This document shows, in pieces, positions 55,388 to 64,000 of a stretch of DNA of 64,000 bases (positions are counted from its first letter, which is position 1; each line of letters opens with the position of its first letter). Origin of the DNA: Allobacillus halotolerans (GTDB lineage Bacteria; Bacillota; Bacilli; Bacillales; Alkalibacillaceae); the NCBI RefSeq assembly GCF_028743495.1, contig NZ_CP117968.1; one strand, written 5' to 3'. Both the position numbers and the translations under genes were made by a program. The notes under the pieces are model-generated. The model saw only the letters and a program-made list of their open reading frames with translations, did no database searches and was not told the origin of the DNA.

Positions 55388-55560
55388 TTATCCACAGCGA
55401 CAACGAGTTGCTGTGGGTATTTTTTTATATAGACTGTTATGACGCTGTTGATAATGTGTATAAAAATGTGGATAACAATTGATTTAATTGTGGATAGTGT
55501 GCATAAGTCTGTGGATTGGGATTAAATCAATGGAGGATATGTGGATATGTTCGTGGATAA
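55388..55560. promoter_or_regulatory. DnaA-box cluster between tsaD and ydiF
   Basis: Four exact TTATNCACA boxes: 55388-55396 (+), 55455-55463 (-), 55467-55475 (-) and 55498-55506 (-). Near matches with one change lie at 55446-55454, 55489-55497, 55540-55548 and 55552-55560, and a weaker one at 55510-55518. A DnaA-box cluster in the same gcp-ydiF gap is known from B. subtilis (recalled, not checked). No AT-rich unwinding region or origin genes are present. Confidence 0.85.
55391..55429 (+). terminator. Terminator of the t6A operon
   Basis: CCACAGC pairs with GCTGTGG around a partly paired loop, then T7. The left arm overlaps the first DnaA box. Confidence 0.8.
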
Positions 55561-55644
55561 ATATAATGAAAGAAAACTCGTCTAATTTATTATTAGATTT
55601 CCTATTAAAGTGCAGTTCATTAATATTGCACTCTAAATCGATGC

Positions 55645-55680
55645 AAAAAAACCCGAACTGACATTTAGTTCGGGTTTGAC
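55645..55680 (-). terminator. Terminator of ydiF
   Basis: AAACCCGAACT pairs with AGTTCGGGTTT; on the minus strand a T7 run follows. Confidence 0.85.
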
Positions 55681-55699
55681 TTTAAATATAGCTGTTTTT

Positions 55700-57637
55700 T
55701 TATTGCATTCCATCCATCTGCAGTTGCAATTGCTCCCACTCTTCCATATGTTTTTCGAGTAGATGTTGATGGTGCTGCAGATCATCTTGAATGGATTGTA
55801 ATCTGGAATAGTCACCAGCAATTTCAGGATCGCTCATCGTTTCTTCTAGTTGTTCAATTGTCGTTTCCGTCTTGCTAATTTCTTCTTCGATGGCTTCGAG
55901 TTTTCGTTGCACTTTACGATATTCACGTTTGAACTCTTTTTCTGCTTGAAAGTCATGCTTGTCTGATTGCTCACTTTCACGTTCATTTTCTGATCTTGCC
56001 AACTCTTCCAGTTCAGCTTCTTCTTCGATCTTTTCAACGTAATAATCATAGTCACCCAAAAAGACGCGTGATCCTTCTTTCGTTAATTCCATCACTTGAG
56101 TGGCAATTCGGTTAATGAAATAACGGTCGTGCGACACAAATAGGATCGTTCCTGGAAAATCAGCCAATGCTGCTTCAAGAACTTCCTTGCTGTCTAAATC
56201 TAAATGGTTTGTCGGTTCGTCCATTACCAGTACGTTTGCTTGTTGTAGCATGAGTTTTGATAAAAGCAGACGAGCTTTTTCGCCACCGCTCAGCATGCCA
56301 ACCGTTTTTAATACATCATCACCACTGAATAAGAAGTTACCGAGAATGGTCCGTACATCTTTTTCATTTTTTTGTGGATAGTCATCCCATAACTCTTGAA
56401 GAACAGTTTTTTTCGGATGTAATGACGCTTGTTCCTGATCGTAATAGCCGAATTGTACATTTGTGCCAACTTGGATTGTACCGTGTACTTGTGCTAATTT
56501 CTTTAAAATCGCTTTGAGCAATGTTGATTTCCCCACACCATTGGGTCCGACAATTGCTAAACGATCCCCTCTATTAACATGGAAGTTCACCTTTTGGAAA
56601 ACAGGTTCATCCATGTCTTCATATTGGGCCATCAAGTTTTCTACTTTCAATACATCATTTCCGCTTTTGCGTTGGATGGAAAAAGAAAACTTGGTCGATT
56701 TATTTTCAAGAGTCGGGCGGTCCATCAGCTCCATTTTCTCTAATTGCTTTCTTCTCGCCTTCGCACGATTACTGGTAGAATCTCTAGCAATATTTCGTTG
56801 AATGAAGTCTTCTAACTGTTTCACTTCCGCTTGTTGCTTCTCATATTGCTTTAACTCAAGTTCATAATCTTTTGCACGTTGGGTTAAATAGTAGCTATAG
56901 TTTCCATGATATTTCTTCGTTCGTTGGAAGGTCACTTCATACACGGTTGAGATGGTTCGGTCAAGGAAATATCGGTCGTGAGAAACAATTACAATTGCAC
57001 CGTCATATCCCCTCAAATAGGCTTCCAACCAACTTAGCGTCCGGATATCCAAATGGTTTGTCGGCTCGTCCAGGATTAACAGCTGTGGTTTAGCCAATAA
57101 TAGTTTCGCCAACGCGAGCCTCGTTTTCTGCCCACCACTTAATTCATTAACAGGTGTAGAAAAATCGAAATGGCCAAAATCTAGTCCATGCAATACAGAT
57201 TCAATCTCAGCTTCATATTGAAAACCACCAGAAGACTGAAACAAGTTTTGCTTTCGGTCATAGTCTTGGAGCAGTTGTTGATATGCTTCTTCATCTTTCA
57301 TTTCATCAGGATCGGCCATCTTTACTTCCATGGCTCGCAAATCTTTTTCCAAAGCGATTGTGTCTTCAAAAAGAGTGAGCATCTCATCCCAGATCGTAGC
57401 TGTGGAATTCAAACCAGAGTGCTGTTCCAAATAACCAATCGTCAAATCCTTTGGTTGATAGATTTCGCCTTCATAAGAAAGCTCTCCAGCCATTATTTTA
57501 AGCAAGGTCGATTTACCTGCGCCATTTCGTCCGACGATGGCAATCCGATCTTGGTTATGTACTTCTAATTTAATATCCGATAGAATAAGGTCAGCGCCAA
57601 AATATTTACGGACTTGATTTAATTGCATTAAGATCAT
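55700..57637 (-). CDS. ydiF: ABC-F family ribosome-associated ATPase YdiF
   Basis: 645 residues, two ATP-binding cassettes: Walker A GRNGAGKSTL and GPNGVGKSTL, signatures LSGGQKTRLALAK and LSGGEKARLLLSK, Walker B LLILDEPTNHL and VLVMDEPTNHL. A linker with Lys/Arg-rich helix and a C-terminal coiled coil (about 540-640) are present. No membrane segments. ABC-F proteins act on the ribosome. GAGGTG supports ATG 57637. Confidence 0.93.
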   Translation of the reverse strand: MILMQLNQVRKYFGADLILSDIKLEVHNQDRIAIVGRNGAGKSTLLKIMAGELSYEGEIYQPKDLTIGYLEQHSGLNSTATIWDEMLTLFEDTIALEKDLRAMEVKMADPDEMKDEEAYQQLLQDYDRKQNLFQSSGGFQYEAEIESVLHGLDFGHFDFSTPVNELSGGQKTRLALAKLLLAKPQLLILDEPTNHLDIRTLSWLEAYLRGYDGAIVIVSHDRYFLDRTISTVYEVTFQRTKKYHGNYSYYLTQRAKDYELELKQYEKQQAEVKQLEDFIQRNIARDSTSNRAKARRKQLEKMELMDRPTLENKSTKFSFSIQRKSGNDVLKVENLMAQYEDMDEPVFQKVNFHVNRGDRLAIVGPNGVGKSTLLKAILKKLAQVHGTIQVGTNVQFGYYDQEQASLHPKKTVLQELWDDYPQKNEKDVRTILGNFLFSGDDVLKTVGMLSGGEKARLLLSKLMLQQANVLVMDEPTNHLDLDSKEVLEAALADFPGTILFVSHDRYFINRIATQVMELTKEGSRVFLGDYDYYVEKIEEEAELEELARSENERESEQSDKHDFQAEKEFKREYRKVQRKLEAIEEEISKTETTIEQLEETMSDPEIAGDYSRLQSIQDDLQHHQHLLEKHMEEWEQLQLQMDGMQ

Positions 57638-57724
57638 AATTTCACCTCTAACTATATCTCCTCCATTTTAGCATGGTTATAAAGAATACGTTAGTGGTTG
57701 AATTGGATAAAAGGAGTCTAAGTG

Positions 57725-58354
57725 ATGAAAGATGACCGCATCCCACGAGCAACGGTGAAGCGGCTGCCGCTTTACTATCGACATTTAAATATTCTTTCAG
57801 ATCAAGGAAAAAATCGAATTTCCTCGAAAGATTTAAGTGAAATCGTCAAAGTAGATTCAGCAACCATCCGAAAGGACTTTTCTTATTTCGGTGAGTTGGG
57901 CAGAAAGGGTTACGGATATGATATCCAGAAATTAATTCAATTTTTCCGGAAAATTCTTGACCAAGACGAGGTCTCAAAAGTAGCGTTGATCGGCGTCGGC
58001 AACTTGGGGAAAGCATTATTGAACTATAATTTTATTAAAAATGATAATATGAGAATCGACTTAGCATTTGATACGAATGAGCAGAAAATCGGTCATTCGA
58101 TTGGGAATGTAAGTATTTATGCGTTAGATGAACTTGAGACAAAGTTAAAAGAATCAGGGATCCAAGTGGCCATACTGACTGTACCTGGAAGTGTTTCCCA
58201 ACAAGTCGCTGACCGCTTAGTAGAAAGTGGAATCGAAGGAATTTTGAACTTTACGCCAATCCGATTAAACGTACCGGATACTGTGCAGGTACATAGCATT
58301 GATTTAGCCGTTGAGTTACAAACATTGAATTATTTTTTGAAAAACAAATCGTAA
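57725..58354 (+). CDS. rex: Redox-sensing transcriptional repressor Rex
   Basis: About 209 residues: N-terminal winged helix (SKDLSEIVKVDSATIRKDFSY) and Rossmann NAD(H) domain with GVGNLGKAL. It binds ROATTTGTGAA-like boxes and is released by NADH, controlling fermentation and respiration genes. AAAGGAG supports ATG 57725. The downstream MFS gene starts 37 bp later. Confidence 0.93.
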   Translation: MKDDRIPRATVKRLPLYYRHLNILSDQGKNRISSKDLSEIVKVDSATIRKDFSYFGELGRKGYGYDIQKLIQFFRKILDQDEVSKVALIGVGNLGKALLNYNFIKNDNMRIDLAFDTNEQKIGHSIGNVSIYALDELETKLKESGIQVAILTVPGSVSQQVADRLVESGIEGILNFTPIRLNVPDTVQVHSIDLAVELQTLNYFLKNKS

Positions 58355-58390
58355 AAATTTTTTTTGGAAAACGTTTTGAGGTGAGCAGCA

Positions 58391-59800
58391 TTGAGTAAGG
58401 AAGCTAGTACCACGAATAAATGGCTCGTCATCATATCCGTTTTATTTGGAACATTTACGGTCATTCTAAATAACAGTATGCTGAATCCGGTTCTTCCGGA
58501 CTTTATGTATATATTCGATTCAGATGCCGTCGGAGTCAGTTGGATCTTAACGATTTTCATGCTGTCCATGGGCATGACGATGCCATTGACCGGATACTTA
58601 GGTGACCGATTCGGAAAGAAAAAAGTGTATATTGCCGGTTTACTTTTGTTTATGACAGGGTCGACACTCGGTGCACTCTCACAGACGTTGAGCATGGTCA
58701 TTATTGCCCGTGCTGTACAGGGGATTGCCGGAGGATTAATGATGCCGAACGCCATGGCATTAATCTTCCAAGCATTTCCGAGAAATGAACGTGGCTTCGC
58801 AGTCGGGGTATATGGCATTTCCGTCATGATCGCACCAGCCATTGGCCCGACGATCGGTGGAATCATTGCAGAAAACTTCTCTTGGTATTTTCTATTTTTA
58901 TTTAATATTCCTTTTGGTCTATTGAGTTTGACGTTGTCTTCTAAATATCTGAAACCAACACCTTCTGATCCGTCGTTGAAATTTGACTGGATTGGATTTT
59001 CGATGGTTACTGCAGGCGTTGGTTCGATCCTTTATGTTCTTGGACAAGGCCGTGAATTTGAATCAGCACTCACGTGGACCAATTTGTTATTAGTGATTAT
59101 TGGTTTCATTCTAATTGTTTTATTTGTTCGCTTTGAGTTAAGACAAAAACAACCTTTACTTGATTTAACCGTGTTTCGAATTAAAACGTACCGATACTCA
59201 ATAATGGTTACATCTGCTGCATCCATCGGTCTGTTTTCAGGTCTATTCTTGATCCCTTATTTGATTCAAGAAGCATTAGGATTAGGACTAATTGAAACAG
59301 GATTAGTCTTTTTACCAAGCGCGCTAGCGAGCGGTGTATTCATGACGTTAGGTGGAAAATTACTTGACTTGAAAGGCCCGAAATTTGTCGTGCCACCAGG
59401 GTTGGTTTTACTCGCCGGTGCATCTTTAATATTCGGTTTTTATGTTGATCTGTCGACGCCTTATTGGTTGATTGTTGTATTCTTTGCGATCCATGGATTT
59501 GGTTTAGGGTTCGGAAACATGCCGGCTACAACGGCAGGCATGAATGCCATACCAGAGAGACTTGTCGCCCAAGGCTCAGCGATGAACAACCTCATTCGTC
59601 AAATTGCTTCATCTATGGGCATTGTATTATTCTCCGTTTATTATGAGACACGCCGAGGGAGCATTATGCTCGCAAATGACATCTCTGCTGAAGCGGCAAC
59701 AATGCAAGCACTCAATGAAGCATTCATTATCGCAGCGATCTTTGTAGCAAGCGCCATCCCTGCAGCTTTAAAAATGAAGCAGGAATATAATGAAGAATAA
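58391..59800 (+). CDS. MFS multidrug exporter, DHA2 family (14 TMS)
   Basis: 469 residues with about 14 membrane helices. Motif A variants LGDRFGKKKVYIAGLLLF (loop 2-3), motif B ARAVQGIAGGLMMPNAMAL and the antiporter motif C GPTIGGIIAE are all visible. This is the EmrB/QacA group that exports drugs with proton exchange. The start is TTG 58391 with GAGGTGA upstream. It ends at a terminator that forms part of a duplicated segment. Confidence 0.88.
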   Translation: MSKEASTTNKWLVIISVLFGTFTVILNNSMLNPVLPDFMYIFDSDAVGVSWILTIFMLSMGMTMPLTGYLGDRFGKKKVYIAGLLLFMTGSTLGALSQTLSMVIIARAVQGIAGGLMMPNAMALIFQAFPRNERGFAVGVYGISVMIAPAIGPTIGGIIAENFSWYFLFLFNIPFGLLSLTLSSKYLKPTPSDPSLKFDWIGFSMVTAGVGSILYVLGQGREFESALTWTNLLLVIIGFILIVLFVRFELRQKQPLLDLTVFRIKTYRYSIMVTSAASIGLFSGLFLIPYLIQEALGLGLIETGLVFLPSALASGVFMTLGGKLLDLKGPKFVVPPGLVLLAGASLIFGFYVDLSTPYWLIVVFFAIHGFGLGFGNMPATTAGMNAIPERLVAQGSAMNNLIRQIASSMGIVLFSVYYETRRGSIMLANDISAEAATMQALNEAFIIAAIFVASAIPAALKMKQEYNEE

Positions 59801-59833
59801 GGAACCTTCTCCGAGTTGGAGAAGGTTTTTTTG
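59801..59833 (+). terminator. Terminator of the MFS gene (first copy)
   Basis: AACCTTCTCC pairs with GGAGAAGGTT around GAGTT, then T7. A second copy (60040-60072) follows 239 bp later without a gene before it. Confidence 0.9.
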
Positions 59834-59849
59834 AATTTTTGGGGTGCGG

Positions 59850-60230
59850 GGGTGCATATATTTTGTCTTTGGGCTCATATTTTCGTGGAGTGGTAGCATA
59901 TATTCTTGCTCTGGTCTCATATCTTATGAAACAGGGAGCATAAGTAGAGGTAGGGGGCACATATATTTTGGAGTTGGGTACATATACTTGAGATCCGATC
60001 ATTTAGGGTCCACCTCGTAACTGATAAAAGCGAAAATAAGGAACCTTCTCCGAAATGGAGAAGGTTTTTTTGATTGTTGGTGGGGCAGGGCGCATATATT
60101 TTGTCTTTGGGCTCATATTTTCCTGAAGTGGTTGCATATATTCTTAGTCTGGTCACATATCTTATGCAGCAGGGAGCATAAGACAAGGTAGGGGCACATA
60201 TTTTTCTGAGTTGGGTACATATACTTGAGA
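59850..60230. repeat. Intergenic 21-bp phased arrays, family A, copy A3, in a tandem duplication
   Basis: Copy one has cores at 59855, 59876, 59897, 59918, 59939, 59960 and 59981, every 21 bp. The whole 239-bp segment 59801-60039, including the terminator, is repeated at 60040-60278 with about 85% identity and the same phasing. The 580-bp gap is otherwise empty. Confidence 0.85.
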
Positions 60231-60342
60231 TCTGATCATTTAGAGTCTACCTCGTACCTGTTAAATGCGAAAATTCAGCTGAAAATTTGCTAACCACTAA
60301 AAAAGTCCCTCACCATCCAAGCAAGTCGTATTTCATACCCAA

Positions 60343-60378
60343 ATAAAAAACCGAGATGCTAGATGCCATCTCGGTTTT
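60343..60378 (-). terminator. Terminator of the ydiL-ydiK operon
   Basis: AAACCGAGATG pairs with CATCTCGGTTT; the minus strand continues into TTTTTT. Confidence 0.8.
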
Positions 60379-60380
60379 CC

Positions 60381-60584
60381 TTATTTCTTCTCTTGTTGCT
60401 CTTGTAATCGTTTATGGAGCCCGAACATTTTGATTGCTGCACCGAAATCGAACGCTGCAATCAATGTGAAAATGATTGTCGCAATGTTCCAGACAGTATC
60501 TTCAACACTCATGTAAGCGATGTACATGAATCCTAACCCCATCAACAAGTAAATAATCGCAAAAAATCGCGGTGATGCACGCAT
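60381..60584 (-). CDS. ydiK: Small membrane protein YdiK
   Basis: 67 residues, two membrane segments, start MRASPRFFAIIYLLMG. It matches YdiK of B. subtilis in size, pattern and position beside ydiL and groESL. Function unknown. It starts 3 bp after ydiL. Confidence 0.8.
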   Translation of the reverse strand: MRASPRFFAIIYLLMGLGFMYIAYMSVEDTVWNIATIIFTLIAAFDFGAAIKMFGLHKRLQEQQEKK

Positions 60585-60587
60585 AAG

Positions 60588-61346
60588 TTATCCCCCAATT
60601 AAGATTGTTGCCGTATTTTCTAATTCCTGTAGCCGTCTTTCCAAATCTTCAATGTCGACGAATAGGTTGATCAATACGGCCGTTGCATTCATGGCTCCGT
60701 GGGCAATCATCGGTACAATGATCCTTTTTGTTTTTACATATAAATAAGAAAAAGCAAAGCCCATAGCCACATACGTTAATGTGAACGTGAAATCAAGATG
60801 TAGAGCGCTAAATATTAAAGAAGAGAGTAGCGCTGCAAAAAAGAAATTCATTCGTTTATAGAGTTGTCCAAAGAAAATTTTTCGGAAAATCAATTCTTCG
60901 AAAAATGGTGCGAATACAATTGGTACAATAATAAACCAGTAATTCGCCTCAATAATACTGATGATATCCATCGTATTTTCAGAAGCTTGGTCAATGCCGA
61001 TAAACTGGAAGTTAATGATATTGGCTAAATATTGTGCGCCAAATGCGATGAACACACCGCCAATCGACCAGCCGATTAACTTACCAATTCCTTCACGATC
61101 ACGCATATTGCTTGGTTTCATATCTTCTTGAACCAAGTATAGCATGACGAGCGCTGCGATCGTATAACTGAATAAATGCCAATATACAAAATGATCGACG
61201 GATTCCATATTCGGAAAGACACTTTCGAAGAGATCCATACCGAAGAATGGTGACATTTGTACCAATATATAAGTGAAGATGATGAGCCAATATCTTTGAG
61301 GCAATTCGACCGTCTCCTTTTGTTGATCATTCATGAGATGATACAC
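60588..61346 (-). CDS. ydiL: CPBP-family intramembrane protease YdiL
   Basis: 252 residues, about eight membrane helices. The conserved motifs of the CPBP (Abi/Rce1-like) family are visible: EELIFRKIFF (EExxxR), FSALHLD (FxxxH) and HGAMNA (HxxxN/B). It lies beside groESL as in B. subtilis. Probable glutamic-type membrane protease; the substrate is unknown. Confidence 0.85.
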   Translation of the reverse strand: MYHLMNDQQKETVELPQRYWLIIFTYILVQMSPFFGMDLFESVFPNMESVDHFVYWHLFSYTIAALVMLYLVQEDMKPSNMRDREGIGKLIGWSIGGVFIAFGAQYLANIINFQFIGIDQASENTMDIISIIEANYWFIIVPIVFAPFFEELIFRKIFFGQLYKRMNFFFAALLSSLIFSALHLDFTFTLTYVAMGFAFSYLYVKTKRIIVPMIAHGAMNATAVLINLFVDIEDLERRLQELENTATILIGG

Positions 61347-61449
61347 TAGTTTTGTTGGCTATTTTTAAGATATTTTTTAGAAATCAAAAAAGAACCTAAC
61401 GTTTATTTTATACTAAATCAAAAGCCGAAACAAAAATATTGTTTTTTAC

Positions 61450-61515
61450 TTGCAAAAAAATAAAAGATTGAGTATTATAATATTGGATTTAGCACTCAGC
61501 TAATACGAGTGCTAA
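61450..61515 (+). promoter_or_regulatory. groESL promoter and CIRCE operator (HrcA site)
   Basis: TTGCAA-N17-TATTAT (61450-61478) is followed by TTAGCACTC-N9-GAGTGCTAA (61489-61515), a perfect CIRCE element. HrcA binds it and represses groESL without heat stress. Confidence 0.95.
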
Positions 61516-61553
61516 CAAAACGATTATTTAATTTATATGAGGAGGTTTTTGTC

Positions 61554-61838
61554 GTGTTGAAACCACTAGGAGATCGCGTCATTATCGAGGTTGTTGAGCA
61601 AGAAGAAACAACTACAAGTGGAATTGTTTTGCCTGATTCCGCAAAAGAAAAACCACAAGAAGGAAAAGTCGTGGCAGTCGGCTCTGGTCGAGTGACTGAG
61701 CATGGTGAGAAGGTTGCGCCAGAAGTAAAAGAAGGCGACCGCGTCATTTATTCAAAATTTGCAGGAACAGAAGTGAAGCAAGACGGCAAAGAATACTTAG
61801 TCCTACGAGAAAACGACATCTTGGCTGTTGTTCAGTAA
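61554..61838 (+). CDS. groES: Co-chaperonin GroES
   Basis: 94 residues. LKPLGDRVIIE and the mobile loop (EETTTSGIVLPDSA) are typical. It caps the GroEL ring. GAGGAGG supports GTG 61554, giving the usual MLKPLGDRV start. It is 39 bp from groEL. Confidence 0.95.
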   Translation: MLKPLGDRVIIEVVEQEETTTSGIVLPDSAKEKPQEGKVVAVGSGRVTEHGEKVAPEVKEGDRVIYSKFAGTEVKQDGKEYLVLRENDILAVVQ

Positions 61839-61877
61839 TAAAAATTAACGGAATGAATCAAGGAGGTATTTATACTT

Positions 61878-63509
61878 ATGGCTAAAGAAATGAAGTTTGG
61901 TGAAGACGCTCGTCGTCAAATGCTTAATGGTGTTAATACATTGGCAGATGCCGTAAAAGTAACATTGGGACCAAAAGGACGTAACGTCGTTCTTGAGAAA
62001 AAATTCGGTTCTCCATTGATTACGAATGACGGTGTAACGATCGCAAAAGAAATCGAATTGGAAAACCACTTTGAAAACATGGGTGCGCAGCTAGTATCTG
62101 AAGTTGCTTCCAAAACAAACGATGTTGCCGGTGACGGTACAACGACAGCAACGGTTTTGGCACAAGCAATGATCAGCGAAGGATTGAAAAACGTTACATC
62201 TGGTGCAAACCCAGTAGGTATCCGTCGTGGAATCGAAAAAGCTGTTGAACTAGCAACAAACGAACTTCGCGAGATTTCTGAAACAATCGAAGGAAAAGAC
62301 TCGATTGCACAAGTTGCTTCCATCTCTTCTGCAGATGAAGAAGTTGGTCAGTTGATCGCTGAAGCAATGGACCGTGTGGGTAACGATGGTGTTATCACGA
62401 TCGAAGAATCCAAAGGTTTTGCAACAGAGCTAGAAGTCGTTGAAGGTATGCAGTTCGACCGCGGCTATGCTTCTCCATACATGGTTTCTGACCAAGATAA
62501 AATGGAAGCAGAGCTTGAAGATCCATACATCCTAATTACTGATAAGAAAATTTCCAATATCCAAGAAGTTCTTCCTGTATTAGAGCAAGTTGTACAGCAA
62601 AGCAAGCCAATCTTGATTATTGCTGAAGATGTTGAAGGTGAAGCGCTAGCGACACTTGTTGTCAACAAACTACGTGGAACATTCAACGCAGTAGCTGTTA
62701 AAGCTCCTGGTTTCGGTGACCGTCGTAAAGCAATGCTTGAAGATATCGCGACACTAACTGGAGCAGAAGTCATTACAGAAGACTTAGGTCTAGACTTGAA
62801 ATCAGCTACAATTGACCAATTAGGCCGTGCTTCAAAAGTTGTTGTCACAAAAGAAAATACAACAATCGTTGAAGGTGCTGGCGAAGCGGACGAACTATCT
62901 GCTCGCGTTAACCAGCTACGTGCTCAATTAGAAGAAACAACTTCTGATTTCGATAAAGAAAAACTACAAGAGCGCTTAGCTAAATTAGCAGGCGGAGTAG
63001 CAGTCATTAAAGTTGGTGCTGCAACTGAAACAGAATTGAAAGAGAAAAAACTACGCATCGAAGACGCATTGAACTCAACACGTGCAGCCGTTGAAGAAGG
63101 AATCGTTTCCGGTGGTGGAACAGCTCTTGTAAACATCTATCGTAAAGTAAGCGAATTGACACTTGATGGCGATGAAGAAACAGGTAAAAACATTGTCCTT
63201 CGCGCACTAGAAGAACCGGTACGTCAAATTGCTGAAAACTCCGGACTAGAAGGTTCAATTATCGTTGAACGTCTAAAAGGTGAAGACCTAGGCGTTGGAT
63301 TCAACGCTGCAACAGGCGAATGGGTGAACATGGTAGAAGCAGGTATTGTAGACCCAACCAAAGTAACTCGTTCAGCGTTACAGCACGCTGCATCCGTAGC
63401 AGCTATGTTCCTAACAACAGAAGCAGTAGTTGCCGACCTACCAGAAGAAAACGGCGGTGGCGCCCCAGACATGGGCGGCATGGGCGGCGGCATGCCGGGC
63501 ATGATGTAA
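61878..63509 (+). CDS. groEL: Chaperonin GroEL
   Basis: 543 residues. NVVLEKKFGSP, the ATP site VAGDGTTTATVLAQ (about 85-98), and the C-terminal GGM tail (GGMGGGMPGMM) are present. It folds newly made proteins with GroES. AAGGAGG supports ATG 61878. A strong terminator follows. Confidence 0.97.
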   Translation: MAKEMKFGEDARRQMLNGVNTLADAVKVTLGPKGRNVVLEKKFGSPLITNDGVTIAKEIELENHFENMGAQLVSEVASKTNDVAGDGTTTATVLAQAMISEGLKNVTSGANPVGIRRGIEKAVELATNELREISETIEGKDSIAQVASISSADEEVGQLIAEAMDRVGNDGVITIEESKGFATELEVVEGMQFDRGYASPYMVSDQDKMEAELEDPYILITDKKISNIQEVLPVLEQVVQQSKPILIIAEDVEGEALATLVVNKLRGTFNAVAVKAPGFGDRRKAMLEDIATLTGAEVITEDLGLDLKSATIDQLGRASKVVVTKENTTIVEGAGEADELSARVNQLRAQLEETTSDFDKEKLQERLAKLAGGVAVIKVGAATETELKEKKLRIEDALNSTRAAVEEGIVSGGGTALVNIYRKVSELTLDGDEETGKNIVLRALEEPVRQIAENSGLEGSIIVERLKGEDLGVGFNAATGEWVNMVEAGIVDPTKVTRSALQHAASVAAMFLTTEAVVADLPEENGGGAPDMGGMGGGMPGMM

Positions 63510-63575
63510 TAGCTGCCTGAAACCGTTGATTCAAAAGGGTTTTAACTGAAAAAATGTAATGCTAATATTTTATAT

Positions 63576-63617
63576 GAGGCTAATCACTTGTTCCTATAGT
63601 GATTAGCCTCTTTTTTA
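63576..63617 (+). terminator. Terminator of groESL
   Basis: GAGGCTAATCACT pairs with AGTGATTAGCCTC, then T6. Confidence 0.9.
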
Positions 63618-63834
63618 TATTATTAATGATACAAGCTACTTTTTAGTAAATAATTTCTATTACCTTAAAGAAATAAAAAGAGTATAGAGTATAGATTATT
63701 TTCATGACATAAAAAAGTGCGATCCAATCTACCATTATTCAACTCAGTCTAATCGTTTCTTTAATTATTTACTTTGCAAGATAGGGTTTAAAGATCGCAG
63801 TTTAAGGTAATAAATAGGGTAGTCACTTTTTTAA

Positions 63835-63915
63835 AAAGGCTCTGTTAAGGTCCGTTGTTGATATTGTGATCCGCTACCGGAGGACGCTTTTGCCCTAACG
63901 GAAGGAGAGATTAAT
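63835..63915. repeat. Possible decayed intergenic repeat; rest of 63618-64000 empty
   Basis: GGCTCTGTTAAGG, CGTTGTTGAT and GTGATCCGCT-CGGAGGACGCTTT recall a dispersed intergenic repeat seen next to transposons in other bacilli. TCCGTT and AACGGA form a weak outer pair. The assignment rests on memory. I see no gene in the remaining sequence to the window end. Confidence 0.3.
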
Positions 63916-64000
63916 GAAACATTAAACAAACTATTAATTTAAAGAAGCCTGATAGGTCTTTTGGCATGCCCGCTCTCGAACTACTTAGAACATCATGAAA

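Noticed and set aside
55388..55560. Chromosome origin
   Set aside because: DnaA boxes are dense, but no dnaA, dnaN or gyr genes and no typical unwinding element are present.

Overview
The window comes from a low-GC Gram-positive bacterium of the Bacillaceae. The 16S and 23S genes are of Bacillus type. Gene order also matches Bacillus subtilis: rhomboid-acpS-ydcC-alr-mazEF-rsbRSTUVW-sigB-rsbX-tex-cmpA-sprT, then tRNAs, rrn, thiL-tsaE-tsaB-rimI-tsaD-ydiF-rex, and ydiK-ydiL-groESL. I cannot fix the genus from sequence alone; a salt-tolerant relative of Bacillus is my guess.

Layout. 1-6 kb: the tail of an arsenate-reductase-like gene, a metal P-type ATPase operon with two separate HMA proteins, an FNR-type regulator, and a UbiA-type prenyltransferase operon. 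FNR boxes sit at about -41.5 in front of both operons. 6-16 kb: housekeeping and stress genes (SurA-like lipoprotein, cold-shock protein, KatX-like catalase divergent from Ohr/OsmC, YqjF, 3D-domain protein, FMN reductase, YkuS, enoyl-CoA hydratase, XRE-TPR regulator). 16.4-19.8 kb: a cobalamin riboswitch followed by btuF-btuC-btuD. 19.8-31 kb: PopT-type DUF368 protein, acetyltransferase, PepF, VOC and luciferase-like proteins, GlsB/YeaQ and two GsiB-type stress proteins, methyltransferase, glutaredoxin-like protein, DegV, EamA transporter, rhomboid protease. 31.2-32.6 kb: an IS1182-type insertion sequence. 32.7-44.9 kb: the conserved acpS-to-sprT block with the whole general-stress (sigma-B) module and a 37-codon cmpA gene. 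45-51.7 kb: ten tRNA genes, one 16S-23S-5S operon, tRNA-fMet, three tRNA-sized tandem repeats and tRNA-Asp. 51.8-64 kb: thiL, the t6A genes, a DnaA-box cluster, ydiF, rex, an MFS exporter, ydiK-ydiL and CIRCE-controlled groESL.

How the parts work together. The sigma-B switch at 37.0-41.9 kb is accompanied by its likely regulon in the same window. Sigma-B-like promoters (GTTTAA-N13..15-GGGWAW type) lie before rsbV, katX, ohr, glsB, both gsiB genes and a glutaredoxin gene. The 1-6 kb block looks like an FNR-controlled low-oxygen module.

The strongest unexplained features are non-coding. Seven intergenic arrays (the 59.8-60.2 kb array in two copies) belong to three families: two with an exact 21-bp period (two helical turns) and one with a 52-bp period and an internal hairpin. 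After tRNA-fMet there are three 72-73-nt units ending CAACCA, with compensatory changes in two stems. A perfect 14-bp hairpin buries the Shine-Dalgarno of the ykuS homologue. A decayed tRNA-Arg(UCU)-like sequence abuts one array.
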